Shown: positions 32,200-40,843, counted from the first letter of the stretch. The stretch is 51,995 nt of DNA from Bacteroidota bacterium (GCA_016124585.1 WGNL01000041.1:1-51995); one strand, 5' to 3'. Notes: generated by a model not told the origin, from the sequence alone. Program-made: numbers and translations.

Positions 32200-33300
32200 A
32201 TGAAACTCGTAACGATTTATCCGTACCAAGTCGGTTTAAAATTCAAGGATGGCAACTATTGCCAAACGCTGACCGAAGGAAAGCATTGGCTGTGGCCAAG
32301 TGAATCCGTCAAGGTCTATGACCTGACGAAGGACTTCGTGCCACCTTGCGAATTGAACATCCTGACCGCTGACCTAGCTTTCCAGCGATTAGTGGACATC
32401 GTGGAGATTCGGGACAACGAAATTGCCCTGCAATACCTCAACGGCAATTTCCGTAAGGTGTTGACGCCCGGTCGGTACGCATTCTGGAAGAGCGTCATGG
32501 CTTACGAGCACCGCATCATCAACCTCGATGATTACGAGATTGCTGCGGATATCGACCGGAAAATACTGCAACGGAGCGACGTCAGCGCGTACATGCGAGT
32601 GTTCGTGGTGGAATTTTACGAAGAGGGTTTGCTCTACCTGAGCGGCAAGTTGGTAAAACAACTCGGCCCAGGCGTGTACTACTACTGGAAAAACGAGCAA
32701 CCGATTGCCGTGTTGAAGACCGACCTGCGGCATCAGTTGATGGAAATCAGCGGACAGGAAATCCTGACAAAGGACAAGGCCGCTATCCGGATCAATTTCT
32801 ACGCCCAGTACAAGATCGTTGATTTGCAAAAGGCTGTTGTGGAGACAAAGGAACTTGTGAAACAACTGTACATCGTCATCCAGTTGGCCATTCGGGAGTA
32901 CGTCGGTACCATGACTCTCGACGAACTACTGGCGAATAAGGAAAGTGTTGCACCGTTCATCCTGAAAGATGTTGCTGAAAAAGCCGTTGGAATGGGCGCC
33001 ACAGTTTCTGACTGCGGTATCCGGGACATCATCTTACCAGGCGATGTGAAGGACATCATGAACCAAGTGTTGGTGGCTGAAAAAAAGGCCCAAGCCAATA
33101 TCATCACCCGTCGGGAAGAAACGGCTTCCACCCGGAGCTTGCTCAACACGGCGAAGCTGATGGAGGAGAACGAGATGCTCTTCAAGCTGAAAGAGATGGA
33201 ATACGTGGAGAAAATCGCCGAGAAAATCAATAGCATCTCTGTCTCTGGGGGTGGTCAGTTGGTGGAGCAGTTGAGGCAGATTTTTACCGTTCAGAAGTGA
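32200..33300 (+). CDS. Band-7/SPFH-domain (slipin-like) protein with three N-terminal repeats
   Basis: The protein has 366 residues from the ATG at 32200. The SPFH domain covers about 165-300 (ILTKDKAAIRINFYAQYKI, LYIVIQLAIREYVGTMTLDE), and a charged helical tail (about 290-345, VAEKKAQANIITRREETAS) supports oligomerisation. No N-terminal membrane segment is present, unlike classical slipins. Instead residues 8-31, 72-96 and 139-163 are three copies of a short beta module with the pattern (V/I/L)xLxYxxGxxxxxLxPGxYxxW (VGLKFKDGNYCQTLTEGKHW, IALQYLNGNFRKVLTPGRYA, LLYLSGKLVKQLGPGVYYYW). Band-7 proteins paired with a tRNA-like RNA have been proposed as scaffolds in RNA repair. The gene lies downstream of the permuted tRNA-like units and the WYL palindrome. 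Confidence 0.88.
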   Translation: MKLVTIYPYQVGLKFKDGNYCQTLTEGKHWLWPSESVKVYDLTKDFVPPCELNILTADLAFQRLVDIVEIRDNEIALQYLNGNFRKVLTPGRYAFWKSVMAYEHRIINLDDYEIAADIDRKILQRSDVSAYMRVFVVEFYEEGLLYLSGKLVKQLGPGVYYYWKNEQPIAVLKTDLRHQLMEISGQEILTKDKAAIRINFYAQYKIVDLQKAVVETKELVKQLYIVIQLAIREYVGTMTLDELLANKESVAPFILKDVAEKAVGMGATVSDCGIRDIILPGDVKDIMNQVLVAEKKAQANIITRREETASTRSLLNTAKLMEENEMLFKLKEMEYVEKIAEKINSISVSGGGQLVEQLRQIFTVQK

Positions 33301-33317
33301 TTTTTCACCCCAAAATA

Positions 33318-33345
33318 AAAGCGCTGGCCGAGAGGCTGGCGCTTT
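33318..33345. terminator. Terminator between Band-7 and macro-domain genes
   Basis: AAAGCGC-TG-GCC pairs with GGC-TG-GCGCTTT (stem of 7 plus 3 bp with two mismatches), followed by TCTTTTT. It serves the Band-7 gene and possibly the convergent macro-domain gene. Confidence 0.6.
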
Positions 33346-33350
33346 CTTTT

Positions 33351-33866
33351 TCACCCAGCCTCAAAAGTGATTGCCTCAAAATTCGCATCGTCAAAACAGA
33401 CGAACTTCACTTTTTCCACGCTTTCGTTTTCCTTCAAAAATGCTTTCACGGCAGCCACTGCTACTTCGGCTGCTTGCGCAATGGGATACCCGTAAACACC
33501 CGTGCTGATGCAAGGAAAGGCAATGGTTTTACAGTTATTTTTCACGGCCAATTCCAAGGAATTCTGATAGCAGTTGGCCAGCTTTTCCGCTTCCTTTTTC
33601 TGCCCACCGTTCCACACTGGCCCTACGGTGTGGATGACAAATTTTGCCGGTAAATTCCCTGCCGTGGTGATGACCGCTTCACCTGTTTTGCAGCCGCCTT
33701 GCTTCGCAACGATTTTCCGACATTCCTCCAAAATGGCAGGCCCGCCCGCCCGATGAATGGCGCCATCCACCCCGCCGCCGCCCATGAGGGAGGAGTTGGC
33801 AGCGTTCACGATGGCGTCCACTTCGATTTTGGTGATATCGCCTTTTAAAACCTCTAATTTTTTCAT
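33351..33866 (-). CDS. Macro-domain ADP-ribose (O-acetyl-ADP-ribose) hydrolase, MacroD type
   Basis: The protein has 171 residues, a single macro domain. Motifs: [20 protein letters not shown] (adenosine pocket Asp and Asn), [15 protein letters not shown] (the MacroD-type catalytic loop), [16 protein letters not shown], and [12 protein letters not shown]. Enzymes of this class remove ADP-ribose from proteins or nucleic-acid ends and deacetylate O-acetyl-ADP-ribose. It is cytoplasmic. It is convergent with the Band-7 gene across 50 bp; a shared role in RNA-end repair is conceivable but not shown. Confidence 0.93.
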   Translation of the reverse strand: MKKLEVLKGDITKIEVDAIVNAANSSLMGGGGVDGAIHRAGGPAILEECRKIVAKQGGCKTGEAVITTAGNLPAKFVIHTVGPVWNGGQKKEAEKLANCYQNSLELAVKNNCKTIAFPCISTGVYGYPIAQAAEVAVAAVKAFLKENESVEKVKFVCFDDANFEAITFEAG

Positions 33867-33948
33867 GACGGTAAAATGAAAATTTATGATTCAGCAGATA
33901 CTGACTGCCCCATGCACACTGTCGAATCCCAAAGGGACAAGCTGCCAA

Positions 33949-36171
33949 CTATTTCAACAATTCCCGTAGCCGCTCAAAACTCGGCCGCACCTCCTCCGAT
34001 TGGATGGCCCGCACCAAGTCCGCCCGCTCCCGGTTGGTGATGTAAAAACTGATGGGCGAATCCTTCAGCTCCTCGCTGGGATGGTAGGTTAGGCGCACGA
34101 TTTCGAGCATATCGGGGCCAAGCAGGTCGTCCAGAAAGCCTAGGCTGTTGTCGTGTTCGTAGTCTTGAAGGCTCATCACCTTGAAGGCGATTTCGAGGGG
34201 ATTGAGCAGGGTTTCGAGGATGCCCCGGTTCTCGTTCGACTTGATTTCCTGTTGCCTGTCGAAGGAACGCACCACGACCACCACGGCACCGCTTGTGTTT
34301 TCCCGAATCCAATCCTTGAAAACGTGCATGAAACGGGTGGCCGATTTCAAGCCAAAATTATCCCGAAATCCTGCGTCGAGCACCTCAATGCGTGGCTCGC
34401 TGGGTAGGTTCACGTTGGGCAGCACATAAGGGTAGGTGGCGTTCATGCGCAGCGCCGTGGTGAAGCGGAGGCTGTCGGCGTTTTGCGAAGCGAACAAAGC
34501 TCGGAAATCGGCGGCGTCCACCCGCACGGAGCCGGGCAGTTTCACACCCGCAGGTTCCACCATCATGTAGCGGACGGGCTGCGACGAAATGACCATCCGG
34601 CGGCCGTCGTTGACGATGCTCGGCGTGACGAACATCATCGGGATGAGCGCCTCCCGCTCCGGTTGGGCATATTCGGCGATGGTTTTGTTCAGGCGGTCGT
34701 GGGTGTTTTCGTTGAAGGCTTTTTCAAAAATATAGCCCCGGTCCTTCTTGTAGCGCTGGCCGCCCTGCTCGAAACTGGCCCAAGGCAGGAACACATCGTT
34801 GGTGACGATGGTGAATGAAATTGGGTTGAGCAGGTCTTTGGAAATATCGGCCACATACTCCCGGTTGTACAGGTCAATCGGCTCACCCTGCTGTTTGCGA
34901 AGCGCCAATTCCCGAAAATACGAGGTGCCCATCATGCCGCCCGATGCACCGGACATCAGCACAGTATGTTGCATGAACTGACCGTTGGTCAGGCTGTCAG
35001 CATGTTGTAGCACTTCCATCGCCCAAGTGGCCGCTTTTAGGCCACCGCCGCTCACGCAGAAAAAAACCATTTTGGGCTTCTCGCCATTAGTACCGCTGGC
35101 TTTTTGCTTCCATTTATTGAGGATTTCTATGGTAGCCGCCATGTCTGTATCCACAGCAGGTTGGGTACAGAAGTTCTGCAAGCTGTCAAGCTGGTAAGGG
35201 CTAGGCTGAACTTCGTAATTGAGCCCGTAGGCTTTGTTACGATGATGGAAAAAATCGAAACGGGTGATGAAATTAATGAGAATGAGGATAACCACGAACC
35301 CCGTGATGCGCCACGAACCCAGCCAAAATGAAATGGCTCCGCCCACAGCAATTACTGTGCTGGCTAACAAGAAAATGCTAGCCGCCGTTGGGATTCGGAA
35401 AAATGGCCGATCCATCAGCGCCCCCAGCAGCACGATGACGATGAGCGTGAAAAGCTGCACCAGCAGGGCGTTGAGGTGGTTCTGTTTGAAGATTTTTGCT
35501 AAAAAAGCGGGGTCGTAATGCGCCACACTACGCACGGGTCGGGGCCGCATGCCGTCCGAGAGAAAAGTGTCCACCCGCCATTGGTTGCGGTGCAGGCGGA
35601 TGTCCCGCACCACTTGGCTGTTTTCGGCCTTTATTTTTTTCTTTTTTCCCTTCGGTGAAAAACTAGTGATGTCCTTGTTCGTGAACTGGAAATAAACCGC
35701 CACGAGAAACACCAGCGTTGCGAAGCCAGTGAGAAATCCGACGCTGTTCCAGAGCACCGTGCCCAGCGGCAACAGCTCGTGGAAGACCCCGAAGCGAATT
35801 TGACAAATCAAAAAAAGCACAGCAAACGCCACTGGAACGACGAGGTTGTTCAGCACAAATTTGGCGAACGGCTTGCCCAAGGAAGCCAGAAACGAAAACC
35901 GGTAGGCATCCAGCAAGTAGGTGGTCAGATTCCAACTAATGACCAGTCCGCCAAAGCCAGCACCCACGTAAAAAAAACTCAAAAAGCCCACCTCGCCCAT
36001 GTATTCTGGCGAAAGAAAGAGGTAGCGCAGACCGAAGCCACCACCGAATTTGCCCGTCACCATCAGCGCCAGTAGTATCCACACCCCGATGAGCAACAGG
36101 TTCCCCCGCAGGTGCAGCACCAGCAACTGAAAGGGAAATGAGTAGACAATGTCGGTTATTTTCTTCCGCAT
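33949..36171 (-). CDS. Patatin-like phospholipase with N-terminal membrane domain
   Basis: The protein has 740 residues from the ATG at 36171 (MRKKITDIVYSF). The frame could start at 36255, but the extra 28 residues (with PNIPITQYPNAPMPP) come from an iterated word CAATxCCC typical of the intergenic repeats here. About seven membrane spans lie in 15-330. The patatin domain (about 370-740) has the oxyanion glycine motif VSGGGLKAA, the nucleophile elbow MSGASGGMMG (G-x-S-x-G) and the catalytic Asp in VLDAGFRDNFG. It should cleave acyl esters of membrane lipids on the cytoplasmic side. The large membrane fusion is unusual for patatins. Confidence 0.82.
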   Translation of the reverse strand: MRKKITDIVYSFPFQLLVLHLRGNLLLIGVWILLALMVTGKFGGGFGLRYLFLSPEYMGEVGFLSFFYVGAGFGGLVISWNLTTYLLDAYRFSFLASLGKPFAKFVLNNLVVPVAFAVLFLICQIRFGVFHELLPLGTVLWNSVGFLTGFATLVFLVAVYFQFTNKDITSFSPKGKKKKIKAENSQVVRDIRLHRNQWRVDTFLSDGMRPRPVRSVAHYDPAFLAKIFKQNHLNALLVQLFTLIVIVLLGALMDRPFFRIPTAASIFLLASTVIAVGGAISFWLGSWRITGFVVILILINFITRFDFFHHRNKAYGLNYEVQPSPYQLDSLQNFCTQPAVDTDMAATIEILNKWKQKASGTNGEKPKMVFFCVSGGGLKAATWAMEVLQHADSLTNGQFMQHTVLMSGASGGMMGTSYFRELALRKQQGEPIDLYNREYVADISKDLLNPISFTIVTNDVFLPWASFEQGGQRYKKDRGYIFEKAFNENTHDRLNKTIAEYAQPEREALIPMMFVTPSIVNDGRRMVISSQPVRYMMVEPAGVKLPGSVRVDAADFRALFASQNADSLRFTTALRMNATYPYVLPNVNLPSEPRIEVLDAGFRDNFGLKSATRFMHVFKDWIRENTSGAVVVVVRSFDRQQEIKSNENRGILETLLNPLEIAFKVMSLQDYEHDNSLGFLDDLLGPDMLEIVRLTYHPSEELKDSPISFYITNRERADLVRAIQSEEVRPSFERLRELLK

Positions 36172-36326
36172 GGACGGGGGCATTGGGGCATTGGGGTATT
36201 GAGTGATTGGGATATTGGGTGCAACGGCTTGATTTTCAGCCATTTTACCCATCAAAAAAACTGGGTTGCAAAGTACAACGTAAAAAGTACAAAGGCAAAA
36301 ATGCCCACCTGCTTACCTTTGCGTCT

Positions 36327-36388
36327 TCAGTTGGCAGTTGGCAGTCAGTTTGCTGCTAACTTGGTCTTGACTGCCAACTGCCAACTGA
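36327..36388. repeat. Perfect 21-bp word-repeat inverted repeat upstream of pth
   Basis: TCAGTTGGCAGTTGGCAGTC plus A (36327-36347) is exactly complementary to 36368-36388, with a 20-nt loop. Each arm is a tandem of TTGGCAG. The right arm ends 18 nt before the pth ATG. Related words occur at about 12441-12460 and 14938-14953. Confidence 0.75.
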
Positions 36389-36406
36389 CGAACTGCAAAC
36401 TAAAAA

Positions 36407-36970
36407 ATGAAATACCTCATCGCCGGCCTCGGAAACATGGGCGCCGACTACGACAATACCCGCCACAACGTCGGTTTCGAAGTGGTGGACATGCTCGCCA
36501 AGGAATTTGAAGTCAAATTCAAAAATGACACCTTGGGCGACTTGGCCGAATTCAAGCACAAAGGCCGCACCTTCATCCTGCTGAAGCCGAGCACCTACAT
36601 GAACCTGAGTGGCAAAGCCGTTCGCTACTGGCTCCAAAAGCACAATATTCCAAAGGAAAACCTGCTCGTAGTGCTGGATGATTTGAACCTTCCCTTCGGT
36701 AAAATGCGGCTGCGGGGCAATGGCTCCGATGGTGGCCACAACGGCTTGAAGAACATTGACCAGATGACGGGCGGTAACAACTACGCCCGCCTGCGCATCG
36801 GTATCGGCGATGAATTTCACAAGGGCCAGCAGGTGAACTACGTACTCGGCGAGTGGGACAAAAAAGAACAGGAAGCCTTGCCCGACCTCCTTCGGAAAGC
36901 GGCAGACGGTGTGAAGGCATTTGGCACCATCGGCTTGTCGCTGACGATGAATCAAGTGAATGGTGGGTAA
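36407..36970 (+). CDS. pth: Peptidyl-tRNA hydrolase
   Basis: The protein has 187 residues, full length. The sequence MKYLIAGLGNMGADYDNTRH carries the GLGNxGxxYxxTRHN signature with the catalytic His20, followed by LLKPSTYMNLSG, LVVLDDLNLPFGKMRLR (conserved Asp) and GSDGGHNGLKNI. It releases peptides from prematurely dropped peptidyl-tRNA. It is preceded by a strong inverted repeat and followed, 92 bp later, by the 5'-nucleotidase gene in the same direction. Confidence 0.97.
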   Translation: MKYLIAGLGNMGADYDNTRHNVGFEVVDMLAKEFEVKFKNDTLGDLAEFKHKGRTFILLKPSTYMNLSGKAVRYWLQKHNIPKENLLVVLDDLNLPFGKMRLRGNGSDGGHNGLKNIDQMTGGNNYARLRIGIGDEFHKGQQVNYVLGEWDKKEQEALPDLLRKAADGVKAFGTIGLSLTMNQVNGG

Positions 36971-37062
36971 TTTGTAGTCGCCCAATTTATTGGGCAGACC
37001 CTGTATCAATAATTAAAATAAAAGGCCAACTCAATGAATCGAGCAGCCACAAAACATAAAAA

Positions 37063-37650
37063 ATGACACCACTGGAAGAATTCATGCGGAAAAACCCCGT
37101 CCATAAAAAGCGCATTGCCCTCGACATGGACGAGGTCATCGCAGATGTTTACCCCAAATTCCTTGACCTTTACGAAAAGGACTTTGGCGAGCGGCCACCG
37201 AGGGAAGTTTGGTGGGGCAAAAAGATTTACCAACTGCCCAATGCCGAGCATATCCGGGGGTACCTGCATGAGGAAGGCTTCTTCGCTGACCTGCCCGTGA
37301 TGGAAGGTAGTCAGGAAGTGGTGAAATGGCTGACTGAGCATTACGACGTGTTCGCAGTGACGGCGGCCACCGAATTCCGCAATTCCCTACGTGACAAACT
37401 CGACTGGCTTGACCGGCATTTCCCGTTCATCGGCTGGCAGCGGCTCGTGCTTTGCGGCGACAAGCGCATCGTTCAGGCCGATTACATGATTGACGACCAC
37501 GCTTGGAATCTGGAGCATTTCAAAGGGAAGGGACTGCTCTTCACCGCCTCGCACAATGTGGATGAGCAGGGCTATACGAGGGTAGAGAACTGGGGGGAAG
37601 TCAAAGCGTATTTTGAAAAAGAACTTGCCAACGGCAGTCAAGCAGCATGA
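37063..37650 (+). CDS. 5'(3')-deoxyribonucleotidase-like HAD phosphatase (NT5C family)
   Basis: The protein has 195 residues. HAD motif I is IALDMDEVIADVYPKF (Asp21 nucleophile, Asp23). Motif II/III region: VFAVTAATEFRNSL, LVLCGDKRIVQADYMIDDHAWNLEHF with the acidic DD pair. The sequence and length fit NT5C-type pyrimidine deoxyribonucleotidases, which dephosphorylate dNMPs. It is cytoplasmic. Its stop overlaps the ATG of the GtrA gene (ATGA, 37647-37650), so the two are coupled. Confidence 0.9.
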   Translation: MTPLEEFMRKNPVHKKRIALDMDEVIADVYPKFLDLYEKDFGERPPREVWWGKKIYQLPNAEHIRGYLHEEGFFADLPVMEGSQEVVKWLTEHYDVFAVTAATEFRNSLRDKLDWLDRHFPFIGWQRLVLCGDKRIVQADYMIDDHAWNLEHFKGKGLLFTASHNVDEQGYTRVENWGEVKAYFEKELANGSQAA

Positions 37651-38042
37651 GCATTTTTCAAAAAGAAAAAGCAGTCTCCCAAGCGAAATTCCTAACCTCC
37701 TCCGTCATCGCCACGGGGGTGGACTATGCCCTGTATCTCCTCCTCAATTGGCGCTGGTTCGATGCCGTTATGGCGCATACCATCTCGTACCCTATCGCCG
37801 TAGTGGTCAATTTCTATCTGCAAAAACGCTACATCTTCGACCTGAAGCGCAAGGCCCACCACGCTTTCGTCATTTCCATGGGCTTCTCCGTCCTTGGTTG
37901 GGGGCTGGGTGTAGGTATGATGTGGTTGTTGGTAAAACTACCTGTGCTGTGCGACTGGCCCATCCTCGCCAAAATCATCGTGACGGGCGTGCTCTTTTTC
38001 TTCAATTTCTATACAAAAAGATATGCGTTTGAGGGGAGGTGA
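37647..38042 (+). CDS. GtrA-family small membrane protein
   Basis: The protein has 131 residues with four hydrophobic segments: FLTSSVIATGVDYALYLLLN, AHTISYPIAVVVNFYLQKRY, AFVISMGFSVLGWGLGVGM and KIIVTGVLFFFNFYTKRYAF. The NFYLQKRYIF motif is the GtrA signature. GtrA proteins are thought to move polyprenyl-phosphate-linked glucose across the inner membrane for surface-glycan modification. It is translationally coupled to the upstream nucleotidase gene. A complex inverted-repeat block follows. Confidence 0.9.
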   Translation: MSIFQKEKAVSQAKFLTSSVIATGVDYALYLLLNWRWFDAVMAHTISYPIAVVVNFYLQKRYIFDLKRKAHHAFVISMGFSVLGWGLGVGMMWLLVKLPVLCDWPILAKIIVTGVLFFFNFYTKRYAFEGR

Positions 38043-38060
38043 GAGTGGTTGAATTGCTTT

Positions 38061-38287
38061 ATTGTTGTATTGTTGTGAACTTCAAAAACAATATGATAAC
38101 TCAAGTTGCGGATAACATAGAAAAGCGAGGGTTGATAAGGTTGATAAGCAGTTTATAAGGGTTTATAACGGTTTATAACGGTTGATTTTTGCGGATTAGC
38201 AGGTAATCATCAACCGTTATAAACTTTATCAACCATTATCAACCAACATCCGCAACTTGGATTATGATAATAAAACAATACAACAAT
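38061..38287. repeat. Nested multi-arm inverted-repeat block
   Basis: At least four nested pairs are visible: ATTGTTGTATTGTT (38061-38074) with 38274-38287; CAAGTTGCGGAT (38102-38113) with 38248-38259; GTTGATAAGGTTGATAA (38131-38147) with 38227-38244 (one extra base); and GTTTATAACGGTTGAT (38171-38186) with 38209-38224. The 22-nt centre is 38187-38208. Arms are tandem words (GTTGATAAG, GTTTATAACG). It fills the gap between GtrA and cupin genes and its last arm covers the first two bases of the cupin ATG. Confidence 0.8.
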
Positions 38288-38630
38288 GAAGATTTCCCTC
38301 ACCGACATCCCCGTTTTTGAAATCTCCCGTGGCTTTACCGCCAAAATGTTCCACACCGAAGGCCTGACCCTCGCCTACGTGGACATTGAGGAGGGCGCTG
38401 AACTGCCCGAACATTCCCATTTCCACGAACAGGTAGCCAATATGCTTGAAGGTGAGTTCGAGTTTGTATTGGGTGGTGAAAAAATGGTGCTCCGCTCCGG
38501 TGAGTGCCTCGTCATCCCATCCAATGTGCCGCACAGCGGGCGGGCAATTACGGCATGCAGGATATTGGATGTTTTCACGCCCGTGCGGGAGGATTTCCGG
38601 AAGGGGGAAGTGGCGTATGCTGTCAAGTGA
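38286..38630 (+). CDS. Small cupin-domain protein
   Basis: The protein has 114 residues, a single cupin barrel. Motif 1 is ELPEHSHFHEQVANMLEGEF, with metal-ligand His and Glu; motif 2 is CLVIPSNVPHSG with the last His. It may be a metal-binding isomerase, dioxygenase or sensor; the substrate is unknown. It is cytoplasmic. The ATG is partly covered by the nested hairpin block upstream, so initiation may depend on RNA structure. Confidence 0.88.
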   Translation: MKISLTDIPVFEISRGFTAKMFHTEGLTLAYVDIEEGAELPEHSHFHEQVANMLEGEFEFVLGGEKMVLRSGECLVIPSNVPHSGRAITACRILDVFTPVREDFRKGEVAYAVK

Positions 38631-38704
38631 GTTGACAAATGGTAAGTTTTGCTACTATCAAAATCCCTAAATCCTTGCATATTCGCAGCTTCAAACCTCC
38701 TTGC

Positions 38705-40843
38705 ATGTACACAACTGAAGAACAACGCCGCCTTTTCGACTTGTCGAAAAAACTCCTCGCCGAGCCTGAATCCACGGATGCTGCAGGTATTAAGAACCTG
38801 CGGGATGTCATTCTCTACCATGAGTGGCGTTACTATGCCCAGAACAACCCCGTCGTCAGCGACTACGAGTACGACATGCTGTACAAGCGGCTGCAAGCCA
38901 TCGAGGCGGCGCACCCCGAACTCATCACGCCGGAATCCCCGACCCAACGGGTGGGCAGCGATCTGACGGAGGATTTTGCGCTGGTCGAGCACCTCACGCC
39001 CATGCTTTCCCTCGACAACAGCTACGATGCGGCTGACCTCGCAGGCTTTGACGAGCGTATCAAGAATTACCTCGGCCTGTCCGCAGACCTCGAAATCGAA
39101 TACTGCGTGGAACCGAAATTCGATGGCGGTACGATTGCCCTGGTTTATGAAAACGACCAACTCGTGCGGGCCGCCACCCGTGGCAATGGTGCCCTCGGCG
39201 ACGACATCACCCCGAACATCCGCACCTTGCGCTCTGTGCCGCTGCGGGCGGAGTTTTCCAAATTCGGCATTGTCAAAGCAGAACTACGGGGCGAGGCCAT
39301 CATCCGAAAGGATATTTTCGTGAAAATGAACGAGCAGCGGGCCGCCGATGAACTGACGCTTTTCGCCAACCCTCGCAACGCTGCCACGGGCGGACTGCGT
39401 ACCAAAGACCCTTCGGAGACGGCCAGCCGCCGCATCGAGGCGTTTATTTACCAGGTTGGCTTTGCCGTGGATGCCAGCGGCAACAACGTTTTGCCTACCT
39501 TCAAAACCCACGACAGCCTGATTGAACTGCTCGGCAATTTGGGTTTCAAAATTCCGCAGCACGCCCCCACTAGCGGGGGACTTGGCGAGCGAAAGGTCTG
39601 CCCAGACATCGCTGATGTGGCCATTTTCTGCAATGATTGGCAGAACAAGCGGGAGCAGTATGCCTACGAAATCGACGGCATGGTGGTGAAGGCCAACAGC
39701 CTCGAACTCCAGCAAAGGGCGGGCAGCACGGCGCACCACCCACGTTGGGCGATTGCCTACAAGTTCAAGGCAAAACAAGCGACGACGAAGCTGCTCAACG
39801 TGGAATTTCAGGTGGGAAAGGTGGGCAGTATCACGCCTGTTGCGAAGCTGGAACCTGTGGCGCTGGCGGGCGTCACAGTGTCTTCCGTTAGTTTGCACAA
39901 CGAGGATTTTATCCGAAACAAAGACCTGCGCCTTGGCGACACGGTGCTTGTGGAGCGGGCGGGCGATGTGATTCCCTACATCGTGAAGCCGATGGAGGAA
40001 CTGCGGGACGGCTCAGAGCGGGAGATTGTTTTCCCGACGCTTTGTCCCGTCTGCAAGAGCGAACTAGTAAGGGCCGAAGACGAGGCTGCCTGGCGCTGTG
40101 AGAATCCCGATTGCGAAGCGCAACTCATCCAGCGCATGATTCACCACGTCTCCAAAAATGCGATGGACATTGACGGTTTTGGTGAAAGTCAGATTGAGCG
40201 CTTCTATCGCCTCGGCTGGCTGCACAATATCGCCGACATCTACCGCCTTGATTATGAGGCCATTGCGCAGTTGGAGGGTTTTGGTGAAAAATCGGCGACC
40301 AACCTGAAAAAGGCTATCGAGAAGGCGAAACAAAACCCCATCTACCGTTTGCTGCACAGCTTGAGCATCCACCATTTGGGCATCAAGGCGGGTAAAATCT
40401 TGGCGGCTGAAATCCAGAATATCTGGGAGTTAAAGGACTGGAACGAGGAGCGTTTCCGCCAAATCAAGGACATCGGGCCTGTACTGACGCACAATGTGAT
40501 CCGCTTTTTTCAGAATGAAAAAAATGTGGAACTGCTGCGGCAAATGGAGTTGCTGGGCGTGAATTTCAACCAAACCGAAGCTGACCGCAAGAAGCAGGTG
40601 AGCGCCGATGCCCCCTTGGCTGGAAAGACGATATTATTTACTGGAACGCTTACGAAAATGGGGCGAAAAGAAGCCGCCGCCAAGGCCGAGGATGCGGGTG
40701 CTAAGAATATCAGTGCCGTGAGTGGCAACCTCAATTACCTCGTAGTGGGTGAAGATGCTGGCAGCAAATTGAAAAAAGCGACAGCCCTCGGCACGGTGAC
40801 AATTTTAACAGAGGATGAGTTTTTGGCGTTGGTAGGAAGTTAG
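38705..40843 (+). CDS. ligA: NAD-dependent DNA ligase
   Basis: The protein has 712 residues from the ATG at 38705 (MYTTEEQRRLFDLSKKLLAE), slightly longer than the common 670. Domain Ia has YYAQNNPVVSDYEYDMLYKR. The adenylation motif is EPKFDGGTIALVYEN with Lys138 (KFDG instead of the usual KxDG with Ile). The Zn finger is CPVCKSEL ... CENPDCEAQ. HhH repeats include LEGFGEKSATNLKKAIE and DIGPVL, and a C-terminal BRCT covers about 635-712 (LAGKTILFTGTLTKMGR). It seals nicks in replication and repair. Its TAG stop overlaps the convergent BatA stop codon by two bases. Confidence 0.97.
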   Translation: MYTTEEQRRLFDLSKKLLAEPESTDAAGIKNLRDVILYHEWRYYAQNNPVVSDYEYDMLYKRLQAIEAAHPELITPESPTQRVGSDLTEDFALVEHLTPMLSLDNSYDAADLAGFDERIKNYLGLSADLEIEYCVEPKFDGGTIALVYENDQLVRAATRGNGALGDDITPNIRTLRSVPLRAEFSKFGIVKAELRGEAIIRKDIFVKMNEQRAADELTLFANPRNAATGGLRTKDPSETASRRIEAFIYQVGFAVDASGNNVLPTFKTHDSLIELLGNLGFKIPQHAPTSGGLGERKVCPDIADVAIFCNDWQNKREQYAYEIDGMVVKANSLELQQRAGSTAHHPRWAIAYKFKAKQATTKLLNVEFQVGKVGSITPVAKLEPVALAGVTVSSVSLHNEDFIRNKDLRLGDTVLVERAGDVIPYIVKPMEELRDGSEREIVFPTLCPVCKSELVRAEDEAAWRCENPDCEAQLIQRMIHHVSKNAMDIDGFGESQIERFYRLGWLHNIADIYRLDYEAIAQLEGFGEKSATNLKKAIEKAKQNPIYRLLHSLSIHHLGIKAGKILAAEIQNIWELKDWNEERFRQIKDIGPVLTHNVIRFFQNEKNVELLRQMELLGVNFNQTEADRKKQVSADAPLAGKTILFTGTLTKMGRKEAAAKAEDAGAKNISAVSGNLNYLVVGEDAGSKLKKATALGTVTILTEDEFLALVGS

